A stretch of DNA of 64,000 nt. Source: JBNPEO01 sp050490315. GTDB taxonomy: Bacteria; Actinomycetota; Actinomycetes; Actinomycetales; Micrococcaceae. Location of the stretch: contig NZ_JBNPEO010000011.1 of NCBI RefSeq assembly GCF_050490315.1, positions 29,721-93,720 on the forward strand, written 5' to 3'. The notes beneath the pieces were generated by a model, which was given only the letters and a program-made list of their open reading frames with translations, was not told where the DNA came from and searched no databases. Positions 9,130-17,887 of this stretch are shown here, in pieces. Position 1 is the stretch's first letter. Each line of letters starts with the position of its first letter. The position numbers and the translations under genes were made by a program.

Positions 9130-9240
9130 AAGTGGTGGAATGTGGAGGGATTTAAACGTCAAAGGCCCGCCGAAGCGAGCCTATGAAGGGTTTTTGGAGC
9201 TTATTGTGACGTTGCAGCGCTCAAGTGGTGCAAAGTGGAG
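9130..9240 (+). promoter_or_regulatory. Two further GTGG repeat pairs in opposite orientation
   Basis: On the plus strand, GTGGTGGAAT-GTGG (9132 and 9142) and GTGGTGCAAA-GTGG (9225 and 9235) again show 10-base spacing. The second pair nearly copies the minus-strand operator half GTGGTGCGAA-GTGG. They lie in the 9103-9268 gap between mraZ and the DUF3040 gene and face the mraZ operator. No gene starts rightward here, so they may be auxiliary MraZ sites rather than a second promoter. This is a visual match only. Confidence 0.45.
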
Positions 9241-9268
9241 GAGCTACAGGGTGCTTGAAGAACCGAAA

Positions 9269-9637
9269 TTACGGCTCTTCACGGCGCCGGGCATCCCAAC
9301 GTTCTTCGAGGTTGTTCATAAAAGAACTACGGGGCTTGGTCCCTGTACTGGACGGATTATTCACCTTCCCCGCGCCGCGGGGGCGCAAGGTTGCAAAGTA
9401 AACGCCAGCGCCCATCACCAGAAAGCCGAGCACACCCACAATGATCAGCTGAGTTGAGACTCCAACCAACAGGACCAGGATGCCTACTATCGCTGCCAGC
9501 ACTCCCAAAATGAGATGGCGCGTAGACCAGCGACGTGCGGCGCCAGTCTCCATCGAGCTAGCAAAACGGGGATCGTCCTCATGCAGTTGTTTCTCTAACT
9601 GCTCGAGTAGCCTCTGTTCGTGCTCCGAAAGCGGCAT
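9269..9637 (-). CDS. DUF3040 family small membrane protein
   Basis: A 122-aa protein starting PLSEHEQRLLEQLEKQL, the hallmark of the actinobacterial DUF3040 family. Two adjacent hydrophobic segments (about 41-58 and 63-84) form a hairpin, followed by a basic, disordered tail. The ATG at 9637 is preferred over the GTG one codon upstream because AGGAGG lies five bases before it. No function is known. The usual position beside mraZ suggests a link to envelope growth or division, which is inference. Confidence 0.85.
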   Translation of the reverse strand: MPLSEHEQRLLEQLEKQLHEDDPRFASSMETGAARRWSTRHLILGVLAAIVGILVLLVGVSTQLIIVGVLGFLVMGAGVYFATLRPRGAGKVNNPSSTGTKPRSSFMNNLEERWDARRREEP

Positions 9638-9744
9638 CACGACCTCCTAGGTGTCACTGCGTTGTGCCGTTGGCATCAATCAATTCACAATTACTGTGTC
9701 TATCTAGAATAGGTTGTTGCGGGGCTAACTGAAAGACGTGCAGA

Positions 9745-10977
9745 TCACAGCTGGCCCTTGTTGTTGCGTTTAGGCATCAACTTCGCTGGCGTGACGGCTG
9801 CGGAACCAAAACGAGCCGCAGCTTGGTCCAAAGCGGCTTCAGCTGCGCGCCAATTATTTTCCCGCCGATCAAGGCTCAACTGCAGAGCTCCGTTGCCGGC
9901 CGATTCCAGAGATTCAACGCGAACCCCAATCAAACGCACGGACTGCGGCAACGGCGTCAAAGCATCCAAGAGTCCACACACAGTCTGGTAAATCTGCGTT
10001 GCATTGTCCGCTGGTACCGTGAGTGACCGGCTCCGGCTCACCAAACTGAAATCCTCGTAGCGGAGCTTCAGCGCCACGGTTCGTCCAGCGACTCCACCGG
10101 AGCGCAGCCGCTCGCCTACTCGATGCGAGAGCCGAAGGAGTTCTTGTTTGAGCCGGCCAACATCATGAACATCGATCGAGAACGTCTCTTCGGCCCCAAT
10201 GCTTTTCTCCGTGCGTTCAGGGGTGACCTTTCGACCATCGCGTCCCCAAGCGAGCTCGTAGACATGCTCACCACTAGCGCCAAGCAGCTTCTTTAAGGAC
10301 GACGGCGGTGTGGCGGCTACGTCTGCCACGGTTCGGATTCCAATCCGCGCCAGGGTTTCGACGGATTTTGCCCCAACACCCCAGAGCGCGCTGACGGGCA
10401 GCGAATGCAAATAAGTAATGGTCTGATCCGGCTCAATCTTCAGCAGAGCATCGGGCTTGCATCGTGTGGAGGCGATCTTTGCCACGAACTTGCTCGCGGC
10501 GATTCCCACAGAAGCCGTAATTCCCAACTCTGTTGCCACCCGGCGTCGGATCATCTGTCCGATCTCTTCCGGTGTTCCCAAACGACGGATGGCACCTGCC
10601 ACGTCCAAAAATGCTTCGTCAACACTTAGCTGCTCCACTTGATCGGTAACCGAGTGAAAGATCTCCATGATCTGTTTTGATACCTCGTAGTACAAGGAAT
10701 GCCGTGGCTCAATAACCACCGCCGTAGGAGCCATTCGCATGGCAACCGCCATGGGCATGGCAGACTTCACACCGAGTTTGCGAGCTGAATAAGAAGCTGA
10801 GAGCACCACGGAGCGGCCCGTGGGAAAACCCACAATCACGGGTTTGCCCACGAGTTCTGGACGTTCACGCAGCTCTACCGAGACAAAGAACGCATCCATG
10901 TCCACGTGCAGGATGCTGCATTTTCGCAATTCGCGCAGCTGTTCCTGGTTCACGGCTTCAATCTTAGGCGCCAGCAC
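9745..10977 (-). CDS. dinB: DNA polymerase IV (Y family)
   Basis: Translesion polymerase (410 aa). The palm motif HVDMDAFFVSVE carries the first catalytic Asp, and SVDEAFLDV the second acidic pair. The thumb shows GITASVGIAASKFVAKIAS, and the helix-hairpin-helix GVGAKSVETLARIGI is present. The little-finger domain is complete, and the C-terminus ends in a basic PKRNNKGQL. The start is GTG at 10977. It is transcribed divergently from the polyprenyl synthase gene, with 64 bases between them. Confidence 0.95.
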   Translation of the reverse strand: MLAPKIEAVNQEQLRELRKCSILHVDMDAFFVSVELRERPELVGKPVIVGFPTGRSVVLSASYSARKLGVKSAMPMAVAMRMAPTAVVIEPRHSLYYEVSKQIMEIFHSVTDQVEQLSVDEAFLDVAGAIRRLGTPEEIGQMIRRRVATELGITASVGIAASKFVAKIASTRCKPDALLKIEPDQTITYLHSLPVSALWGVGAKSVETLARIGIRTVADVAATPPSSLKKLLGASGEHVYELAWGRDGRKVTPERTEKSIGAEETFSIDVHDVGRLKQELLRLSHRVGERLRSGGVAGRTVALKLRYEDFSLVSRSRSLTVPADNATQIYQTVCGLLDALTPLPQSVRLIGVRVESLESAGNGALQLSLDRRENNWRAAEAALDQAAARFGSAAVTPAKLMPKRNNKGQL

Positions 10978-11041
10978 TGACTAAACTGAGTGGGGGTCTA
11001 TGAGCGATGAGCCGTAGAAGTATCAACCAAGGAGCCAAGTA

Positions 11042-12136
11042 GTGAGTTCGGACGCAGCAAGTGCCCAAGAACAAGAGCAGTTTGTCGCCGCTGTTGCCGA
11101 TCATCTCCAAAAATTCTTGGCTTCTCGCCAGAAACTGGTTGATGACATCTCCCCCGATGTTCAGCCGCTCCTGGATTCAATCTCCGCGCTAGTCACTGGC
11201 GGGAAGCGCTTGCGGGCTACTCTCTGCTATTGGGGATGGCGCGGTGCAGGTGGTGCAGCCCTAGCGCCAGAAATTGTGATCGCCGGTGCAGCCTTGGAGT
11301 TGTTCCAAGCCGCTGCGTTGATTCACGACGACATCATTGACCGTTCTGATACTCGCCGCGGCGGCCCCAGCGTCCACCGCCGTTTTTCCCTCCTCCACCG
11401 TGCTGAAGGTTGGGCCTTGGACGAAGAGCGCTTCGGCCATGCAGCCGCCATTCTGACTGGGGATCTTTGTTTGTCTTTGAGCGAGGAAGTGTTCTCCGCG
11501 ATTGGTCCACTCTCGGCTCATGGCACGGGGGCTCGAGAGATTTTCAACCAGATGCGCGCCGAAGTAATGGCCGGACAATATTTAGACATCCTCGAGGAAG
11601 TGGCTGGTCCGCTGCGCGATCCCGCCACAGCCGTCAAGCGTGCCCGGTCCATCATTCGTTTTAAATCCGCAAAGTACACCACAGAGCATCCCTTTGCTTT
11701 GGGCGGTGCACTCGCTGGAGCGCCGACATCACTCACCGCCGGATACTCGCGTTTTTCGCTTCCACTGGGAGAAGCATTTCAACTGCGCGACGACGTACTA
11801 GGAGTTTTCGGCGACCCGGCAGTCACTGGCAAACCCGCTGGTGACGACATTAGAGAAGGTAAGCGCACCGTCTTGATGGCGCTTGCCTTGGAACACGCCT
11901 CTACCGAGGAAGCTGCCCTGATCGAAGAGCACTTGGGCAAGCCCGAACTCAGCGACGGACACTTGGCTCGCATTCGCGAAGTCATCACCAATAGTGGAGC
12001 ACTCACTGCTACAGAAGCCCTGATCGAAGAGCTCAGCGGGGACGCCTTGGCCGCGCTGGATTCTTTGGGCCTCGCGGTGGAGGTCAGAGAGGCCCTGGAC
12101 CGTTTGGCGCACGGCGCAGTTCGTCGCGCAGCGTAG
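11042..12136 (+). CDS. Polyprenyl diphosphate synthase (trans, IdsA type)
   Basis: Condenses isopentenyl diphosphate with allylic diphosphates to make C15-C20 or longer prenyl chains. The first aspartate-rich motif DDIID lies at residues 96-100, followed by the RRG basic patch. The second, LRDDVLGVFGD, is near 245. Two aromatic residues and Ala-rich sequence precede the first motif, but product length cannot be read reliably. GTG start with AAGGAG eight bases upstream. In mycobacteria an idsA-type gene also sits near pknL, supporting synteny. Geranylgeranyl diphosphate is the likeliest product. Confidence 0.88.
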   Translation: MSSDAASAQEQEQFVAAVADHLQKFLASRQKLVDDISPDVQPLLDSISALVTGGKRLRATLCYWGWRGAGGAALAPEIVIAGAALELFQAAALIHDDIIDRSDTRRGGPSVHRRFSLLHRAEGWALDEERFGHAAAILTGDLCLSLSEEVFSAIGPLSAHGTGAREIFNQMRAEVMAGQYLDILEEVAGPLRDPATAVKRARSIIRFKSAKYTTEHPFALGGALAGAPTSLTAGYSRFSLPLGEAFQLRDDVLGVFGDPAVTGKPAGDDIREGKRTVLMALALEHASTEEAALIEEHLGKPELSDGHLARIREVITNSGALTATEALIEELSGDALAALDSLGLAVEVREALDRLAHGAVRRAA

Positions 12137-12208
12137 TCTGAAAACCAGCTTGCCTACCAGGCAGTTCTGACTACTACGCGGGCGACTACCTACCAGGCGA
12201 GCGACAAC

Positions 12209-12583
12209 TCACCAGGCGAGCGATTGGGCCCGACGACGAATTTCCGTTTTACGACCTTCAATAAGGGCATCGATCGGACGTCCAGGCAGTGACTCATCCT
12301 CGGTAAACAACCACACGAGCATGTCCTCGTCGTTGTAGCCTGCATCGCGCAAGACAGCGACGGTGCCTTTTAGACTGTCCAAAATCACGCCGTCGTTCAA
12401 GAACGCGGCCGGAATCTTGCGGATTCCGCGGTCGCCTACACGCAGGGCTACAAGAGCACCTTCGTCAACAAGTCCGTGCACCTTGGTAACTGTTACATCC
12501 AACATTTGGGCTACGTCCGGGAACGGTAGCCACTCACCCACAAGGGTCTCTGCATTACTCACGCTTAAAGGTTGCCACGGCAC
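12209..12583 (-). CDS. Rv2175c-like DNA-binding protein (probable PknL partner)
   Basis: A 124-aa protein with an N-terminal winged-helix/excisionase-like region (LPFPDVAQMLDVTVTKVHGLV) and a C-terminal domain with GYNDEDMLVWLFT and the ending IRRRAQSLAW, as in the Rv2175c family. In Mycobacterium tuberculosis the homologue binds DNA and is phosphorylated by PknL; a PknL-type kinase gene follows here at 14.3 kb. A start at GTG 12562 (SNAETLVGEW) is equally possible, and neither has a strong ribosome-binding site. A 72-base gap with repeated ACCAGGCGAGCGA words separates it from the convergent prenyl synthase gene. Confidence 0.8.
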   Translation of the reverse strand: MPWQPLSVSNAETLVGEWLPFPDVAQMLDVTVTKVHGLVDEGALVALRVGDRGIRKIPAAFLNDGVILDSLKGTVAVLRDAGYNDEDMLVWLFTEDESLPGRPIDALIEGRKTEIRRRAQSLAW

Positions 12584-12826
12584 AAGGCTTGGAGCCTAAA
12601 GGCGGAGCCATTTTGAGGCCGCTGGTAGTGAATTTGTGATGAAGAAATGTCGACACTCCGGGAATTTGTCTTGTCGGCTGTAGTTCAAATCTTGTGCTAG
12701 ATCGAAATTCGTGAGAGATTCACATGGGTCACATTTGTAACATGACCATACTTGAATAACATCAGTCACACTGGCAACAGACCGTCCGATCGGATGGCGC
12801 CTACACCCAGAATGAGGATCTTCTTT

Positions 12827-14197
12827 ATGACGACCCCCCCATCGCCGAAGTTCCGTCCGCTGCAGTCAAGGGCTAAAGTGGCCGTTACAACGGCGGCACT
12901 GCCCGTCGTCGTACTGTCCTCGCTGGCACTCGCGCAGCCGGCAGAAGCCCAAGCGCCCTCTCAGCCCTACCAAAAAATTCCGGCTACGCTCAAGGCGGCT
13001 ATGGAAGCCCAAGCAGCCGCGGCCAAGGTCCAAATCCCTTCCGCCAAAGTTGCCAGCACCGTCCCTTCGGCATTGCGCCCCATGGCTTCCGTTCCCGGCA
13101 CTTACACCATCAAGTCCGGCGATACGATCAGCGGAATCGCAGCTCGTTATGGTCTGAAGACCTCTGAAGTCCTGCGCATCAATAACCTCCGTGCAACCCA
13201 GATCATTTACCCTGGTCAAAAGATCAAGCTCAGTGGCACCGCCACGGCAGCAGCACCGGTCAAGACCACCGCACCTAAGCCGACGGCAATTGCCAGCACG
13301 TCCGGTACCTACACAGTCAAGTCCGGCGACACCCTCGGCGGTATTGCTGGACGGCACGGCGTTTCGCTCTCCTCCCTGTTCAGCGCCAACGGACTCTCAA
13401 TGAGCTCGATCATCTACCCGGGCCAGAAAATCCGGCTTAGCGGCTCGGCAGCCAGCACACCGGCGGCCGTCAAGCCTGCCGCTAGCAAGCCAGCGGCCAG
13501 CAAACCCGCAACCACCACCGGTACCTACACAGTCAAGTCCGGCGACACCCTCGGCGGTATTGCAGGACGGCACGGCGTTTCGCTGTCCTCGCTGCTCAGC
13601 GCCAACGGACTCTCAATGAGCTCGATCATCTACCCGGGCCAGAAAATCCGGCTTAGCGGCTCAGTAGCCAGCACACCCACTGCTGTTCAGCCCGCCGGCG
13701 GAACTACTACGCCGTTGGTTCCCAGCAGCTTCTTGGGCTACCACTACCCCGCAGCTGTGGTCAGCTCAGCTAACGCTAACAAGGCCCTGCTCAACGCGGC
13801 TCCTGTTCCGAGCCAGGCACAGATGAAAGAGATTGTTCGCAGCACGGCAGTTCGTATGGGAGTGGATCCCAAGTTGGCTATGGCTTTTGCCTACCAAGAG
13901 TCGGGCTTCAATCAGCGTGCAGTCTCCCCCGCCAATGCCATTGGCACCATGCAGGTTATTCCGAGCTCGGGTGAGTGGGCTTCCTCGATGGTGGGCCGCA
14001 AGCTCAATCTCTTGGACCCCTATGACAACGTCACCGCCGGCGTGGCGCTCATCCGTTCTTTGCTTAGAACCAGCAAAAACACTGACTACGCTATTGCCGG
14101 TTACTATCAGGGGCAGTATTCGGTAGAGCTTTACGGCATGTATTCCGATACCAAGGCGTACGTAGCCGCGATCAAAGCACACCGCGCTACCTTCTAA
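12827..14197 (+). CDS. Secreted LysM-repeat lytic transglycosylase
   Basis: Peptidoglycan-cleaving secreted enzyme (456 aa). A signal peptide (VAVTTAALPVVVLSSLALA, cut near AEA) is followed by three LysM domains (about residues 91, 160 and 232 onward) and a C-terminal SLT goose-lysozyme-like domain. The catalytic Glu is E358 in AYQESGFN, with IGTMQVIPSSGE and the final AGYYQGQYS motif. The ATG at 12827 is chosen because TGAGGA lies eight bases upstream and the signal peptide starts directly after; upstream TTG/ATG codons would add a non-signal extension. LysM 2 and 3 are nearly identical. A terminator follows. Confidence 0.92.
   Translation: MTTPPSPKFRPLQSRAKVAVTTAALPVVVLSSLALAQPAEAQAPSQPYQKIPATLKAAMEAQAAAAKVQIPSAKVASTVPSALRPMASVPGTYTIKSGDTISGIAARYGLKTSEVLRINNLRATQIIYPGQKIKLSGTATAAAPVKTTAPKPTAIASTSGTYTVKSGDTLGGIAGRHGVSLSSLFSANGLSMSSIIYPGQKIRLSGSAASTPAAVKPAASKPAASKPATTTGTYTVKSGDTLGGIAGRHGVSLSSLLSANGLSMSSIIYPGQKIRLSGSVASTPTAVQPAGGTTTPLVPSSFLGYHYPAAVVSSANANKALLNAAPVPSQAQMKEIVRSTAVRMGVDPKLAMAFAYQESGFNQRAVSPANAIGTMQVIPSSGEWASSMVGRKLNLLDPYDNVTAGVALIRSLLRTSKNTDYAIAGYYQGQYSVELYGMYSDTKAYVAAIKAHRATF
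13304..13677 (+). repeat. Direct repeat of a 158-bp LysM segment
   Basis: Bases 13304-13461 and 13520-13677 are almost identical, offset by 216 bases. They encode the second and third LysM domains plus the start of the Ala/Pro linker. The first LysM (from 13097) is clearly more diverged. This points to a recent in-frame duplication and a site where repeat number could vary between strains. Confidence 0.85.
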
Positions 14198-14242
14198 ACG
14201 CACGCAAGGTGGTTCGGTAGAGCTCAAAAGCACTACATAACG

Positions 14243-14280
14243 AAAAGGGGTCCCGAGCATGTCGCTTCGGGACCCCTTTT
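14243..14280 (+). terminator. Intrinsic terminator after the lytic transglycosylase
   Basis: Arms AAAAGGGGTCCCGA (14243-14256) and TCGGGACCCCTTTT (14267-14280) form a perfect 14-bp stem with a ten-base loop and a terminal T-run. It ends the transglycosylase transcript and lies just upstream of the pknL-type gene. The symmetric A/T ends would let it act on both strands. Confidence 0.9.
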
Positions 14281-14302
14281 CGCAAGCATTTAGGATCGAA
14301 GG

Positions 14303-16399
14303 GTGCAGGAACACGTGAGCGATGCCTTGATTGGCACCCTAGTAGATATGCGGTACCGCGTCAGCGCCAAGCTGGCACGCGGAGGTATGTCCACTGTGTA
14401 TTTGGCAATTGACCAGCGTTTGGACCGGGAAGTTGCCCTGAAAGTTTTGCACCCACACCTCTCTGGCGACCCGCAATTCCTCGACCGTTTGGGCAGCGAA
14501 GCCAAAGCGGCTGCCAGGCTCTCACACCCGCACGTAGTGGCCGTTCTGGATCAGGGGCAAGATCAGCACACTGCGTACCTGGTGATGGAGTACATCAAGG
14601 GCCACACGCTCAGGGACGTGATGAAAGATAAGGGTGCGCTGACACCGCGCCTCGCCTTGGCGTATTTGGATGCGATCGTAGAGGGTCTAGCCGCTGCACA
14701 TCGTGCGGGGCTGATCCACCGTGACGTCAAACCTGAGAATGTGTTGCTCTCAGATACCGGTCACATCAAAATTGGCGATTTTGGTCTCTCCCGAGCAGTC
14801 ACCACCACTACAAGCACTGGCGCCCTTATTGGCACAGTTGCTTACCTTTCTCCCGAACTAGTGTTGGGACGTGCTGCCGACGCAAGGAGTGATATTTATT
14901 CGGTGGGCATTATGCTCTTCGAAATGCTCACCGGGCAACAACCATTTACGGGCGAGATTCCCCTTCAGGTGGCCTACCAGCACGCCAACTCCACCGTCCC
15001 AGCACCTTCCACCCTCGTCCCGGGCCTAGCTCAGGACCTTGATGAGTTAGTGCTGTGGTGCACTGCCAAGGACCCTGAAAATCGTCCAGTGGATGCCGAT
15101 GCGCTACTGGGTGAACTGCGTCATGTGCGTGCGACTCTCAGTAACTCCGAGCTGGACTTGGGAAGCCAAGGTACGTCCAACACAGAGGTGTTGAGGCCCA
15201 ACAACCATCGAACCGAAGTACTCGAAACACGGACCCAAGTATTGGGCAACGGTGGTGGTTTGGGCCCCGGCTACAACAGCGAGGCAACGCAGGTCATTTC
15301 TGGGGGCCAGTCCCCCACTACCGTGCTGGGCCAAGGCGTCCGGTGGCAGCAACCTTATTCACCCATGGTGCCCGAGGTTCACGATCGTCCCGGTAATGGC
15401 AGTGGAGAACCTCGGCCGAGTAAACGCGAGTTGAAAAAGGCTGCCAAAGCCCAAGAGCGTGACCGGGTCAAAGCTGCAGCCACCCCGGTCGCCTCTCTCC
15501 GCCACGGGAACTCCCGCCGTCGGGGTGCTATTTGGATTGTGGTAATTGTGCTCTTGGCACTTCTTGCCTCAAGTGCCGGGTGGTTTTTTGGTTTGGGTCC
15601 GGGCGCTGAGGGCACCATTCCGGACGTTCGGAACAAAACGGTCTCCACGGCGCAGCAACAAATCAGCGCAGCGGGAATGCACAACACCACCCAAGAAGTA
15701 TTTGATGACAACGTTTTAGCAGGCATGGTGGTGGCGAGTGACCCTCCCACGGGGACCCGCATCCGCAAGTTTCAAAACATTTCGCTGTTGGTCTCCAAAG
15801 GCCCGCAGCTTTTTGCTCTGCCCACTTTGACGTCCAAGCAGTTAGACGTCGCCAAGGATGAATTGAACAAGGCAGAGATGGCCTTGGGCACCATCAGCGA
15901 GGTGTACGACGACGTTGCTGCCGCCGGCTTTGTGCTTAAACAATCCCCTGCTGCGGGCAAAGCAGTTCGCCACGGCACTCCCGTGGCTCTCACGGTTTCT
16001 AAGGGCCCTCAGCCCATCAACGTCCCGGATGTAACGGGTCAAGAGCAAGAGGCAGCTGTTGGAGCCATCACTGATGCTGGTTTGAAGGCAGTGGTTGCGC
16101 CGGAGCGGGAATTCAGCAAAACCGTGCCAGAGGGCCATGTGATTTCTCAGGAACCGGCAAACGGCACACTCGTCAAGGGCGAGAGCGTTACCTTGACGAT
16201 TTCCAAGGGGCCCAAAATGATCAAGGTCCCCAACGTCATTGGCAAACAAATTGACGATGCACGCCAGATCCTTGAGGACCTGGGATTCAAGGTCACGGTC
16301 GAAGAACTACTCGGAGGCTTCTTCGGATCCGTGCGATTCCAAGAGCCGGGGAATGGTGAAGCCCCGGAGGGCTCCACCATTCACCTGAGCTACGTCTAG
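14303..16399 (+). CDS. PknL-type Ser/Thr protein kinase with four PASTA domains
   Basis: Membrane receptor kinase (698 aa). The cytoplasmic kinase domain (about 18-280) has the glycine loop ARGGMSTVY, K47 in VALKVLH, HRDVKPEN (D141) and DFG (159-161). A disordered juxtamembrane region, a membrane helix (about 412-437) and four extracellular PASTA repeats follow, starting near IPDVRNK, FALPTLTS, INVPDVTG and IKVPNVIG. PASTA domains sense peptidoglycan fragments or lipid II. The neighbours Rv2175c-like protein, IdsA and type II DAHP synthase match the mycobacterial pknL locus. Mycobacterial PknL lacks PASTA domains, so the identity is positional. The last four bases overlap the convergent DAHP synthase gene. 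Confidence 0.93.
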   Translation: MQEHVSDALIGTLVDMRYRVSAKLARGGMSTVYLAIDQRLDREVALKVLHPHLSGDPQFLDRLGSEAKAAARLSHPHVVAVLDQGQDQHTAYLVMEYIKGHTLRDVMKDKGALTPRLALAYLDAIVEGLAAAHRAGLIHRDVKPENVLLSDTGHIKIGDFGLSRAVTTTTSTGALIGTVAYLSPELVLGRAADARSDIYSVGIMLFEMLTGQQPFTGEIPLQVAYQHANSTVPAPSTLVPGLAQDLDELVLWCTAKDPENRPVDADALLGELRHVRATLSNSELDLGSQGTSNTEVLRPNNHRTEVLETRTQVLGNGGGLGPGYNSEATQVISGGQSPTTVLGQGVRWQQPYSPMVPEVHDRPGNGSGEPRPSKRELKKAAKAQERDRVKAAATPVASLRHGNSRRRGAIWIVVIVLLALLASSAGWFFGLGPGAEGTIPDVRNKTVSTAQQQISAAGMHNTTQEVFDDNVLAGMVVASDPPTGTRIRKFQNISLLVSKGPQLFALPTLTSKQLDVAKDELNKAEMALGTISEVYDDVAAAGFVLKQSPAAGKAVRHGTPVALTVSKGPQPINVPDVTGQEQEAAVGAITDAGLKAVVAPEREFSKTVPEGHVISQEPANGTLVKGESVTLTISKGPKMIKVPNVIGKQIDDARQILEDLGFKVTVEELLGGFFGSVRFQEPGNGEAPEGSTIHLSYV

Positions 16400-17826
16400 C
16401 GCTTAGCCAGGGCTCCAGCCACCAAAAAGGCCATCTCGAGGGATTGCATGTGGTTCAGTCGCGGATCACATACTGACTCGTAGCGGTCAAGGAACGCTTC
16501 CTGATCAATTGGGTCAGCACCGCCCAAGCACTCGGCAACGTCATCGCCGGTCATCTCTACATGCAAACCGCCGGGGAAGGTGCCGAGGGCTTCGTGCACT
16601 TCAAAGAATCCACGAACTTCGTCAATGACATCGTCAAAGTTGCGAGTTTTGTAACCGTTCGGTGAGGTCACGGTGTTGCCGTGCATGGGGTCAGTAACCC
16701 AAAGAACCTGGGCACCGCTGGCCGTAACCCGCTCCACCAGAGAAGGCAGCTTCTCGCGAATATTCTTGGCGCCCATCCGGGTAATAAAAGTGAGACGGCC
16801 GGGTTCGCGGTTGGGGTCCAGCTTGTCGATCAATGCCAGCGCATCATCTCCGCTGGTACCGGGGCCCAGTTTCACACCGATGGGGTTCCGGACACGGGAC
16901 AAGAAGTCCACGTGAGCGTCCTCGAGGCCGCGTGTCCGCTCACCGATCCACAAGAAGTGGCCGGAGGTGTCATACGGCAAACCGGTCCGTGAATCGATGC
17001 GAGTTAGCGCGCGCTCGTAGTCCAAGAGCAGTGCTTCGTGGCTGGCAAAGAATTCCACCCGCTTGAGTGCTTCAAAATCTGCACCGCAAGAACCCATGAA
17101 CTTAATGGCCCGGTCAATGTCGCGGGCCAAAGACTCATAGCGTGCGTGTGCCGGGTTGGAGGTGAAGCCCTTGTTCCACTGATGAACCAAACGCAGATCG
17201 GCAAACCCACCCTGGGTGAAAGCCCGGATCAGGTTAAGCGTAGAAGCGCTCGTGTGGTACGCCTTGAGCATCCGAGACGCATCGTGTTTGCGGCTCTCTG
17301 GCGTAAATTCGTAACCATTCACAATGTCGCCGCGGAAGGCGGGGAGAGTGACGCCGTCGCGCGTTTCATCGTTTGAGGAACGGGGCTTGGCGAACTGGCC
17401 AGCCATTCGGCCCATTTTGATCACGGGCATTGATGCACCGTAGGTCAAAACCACTGACATTTGAAGGATAGTGCGCACACGCGCGCTGATCTTATCTGCC
17501 GTTGCACCGTCAAACGTTTCAGCGCAGTCACCACCCTGCAGCAAAAACGCTTTGCCTTTCGCGGCCTCGGCCAAGCGGGCCCGAAGAACGTCGACTTCCC
17601 CGGCAAATACTAGGGGCGGGACGATGGAAAGCTCTTTAACGGACGCATCAAATACATCGCGATCAGACCACGTGGGTTGCTGCGAAATCGGCAGCTGCCG
17701 CCAGTCGTCGAGGCCCGGATAGCTAGCCGCACCGCTCTGGGCGGTGCTGGACAGCTGATCAGACGAGCCTAGGTATGCCGGCGTGGACGGGGAAGATGCT
17801 GGGGTAATGGAAGTCTCAGTCACCAC
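16396..17826 (-). CDS. aroG: 3-deoxy-7-phosphoheptulonate synthase, class II
   Basis: First enzyme of the shikimate pathway: phosphoenolpyruvate + erythrose 4-phosphate to DAHP. The 476-aa length and the blocks LLQGGDCAETF (metal-binding Cys), VIKMGRMAGQFAKPRSS, WVTDPMHGNT and GGLHVEMTGDDV identify the plant/mycobacterial type II family. The first ~35 residues are low complexity. The start is GTG at 17826, with a second GTG directly after it. In mycobacteria this enzyme pairs with chorismate mutase and is controlled by aromatic amino acids; no leader peptide is seen upstream here. Confidence 0.95.
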   Translation of the reverse strand: MVTETSITPASSPSTPAYLGSSDQLSSTAQSGAASYPGLDDWRQLPISQQPTWSDRDVFDASVKELSIVPPLVFAGEVDVLRARLAEAAKGKAFLLQGGDCAETFDGATADKISARVRTILQMSVVLTYGASMPVIKMGRMAGQFAKPRSSNDETRDGVTLPAFRGDIVNGYEFTPESRKHDASRMLKAYHTSASTLNLIRAFTQGGFADLRLVHQWNKGFTSNPAHARYESLARDIDRAIKFMGSCGADFEALKRVEFFASHEALLLDYERALTRIDSRTGLPYDTSGHFLWIGERTRGLEDAHVDFLSRVRNPIGVKLGPGTSGDDALALIDKLDPNREPGRLTFITRMGAKNIREKLPSLVERVTASGAQVLWVTDPMHGNTVTSPNGYKTRNFDDVIDEVRGFFEVHEALGTFPGGLHVEMTGDDVAECLGGADPIDQEAFLDRYESVCDPRLNHMQSLEMAFLVAGALAKR

Positions 17827-17887
17827 TCCAGATTAGAGCCCTTGGGGAGGAATTGCTCACAAGGACGTAACCATGGGCGTTGTACCG

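Noticed and set aside
8380..9186. 268-aa plus-strand ORF across mraZ
   Set aside because: It crosses mraZ and its promoter on the opposite strand and resembles no protein family.
12584..12826. c-di-AMP (ydaO) riboswitch upstream of the LysM transglycosylase
   Set aside because: Such switches often precede actinobacterial wall hydrolases, but no matching conserved core could be found in the 243-base leader.
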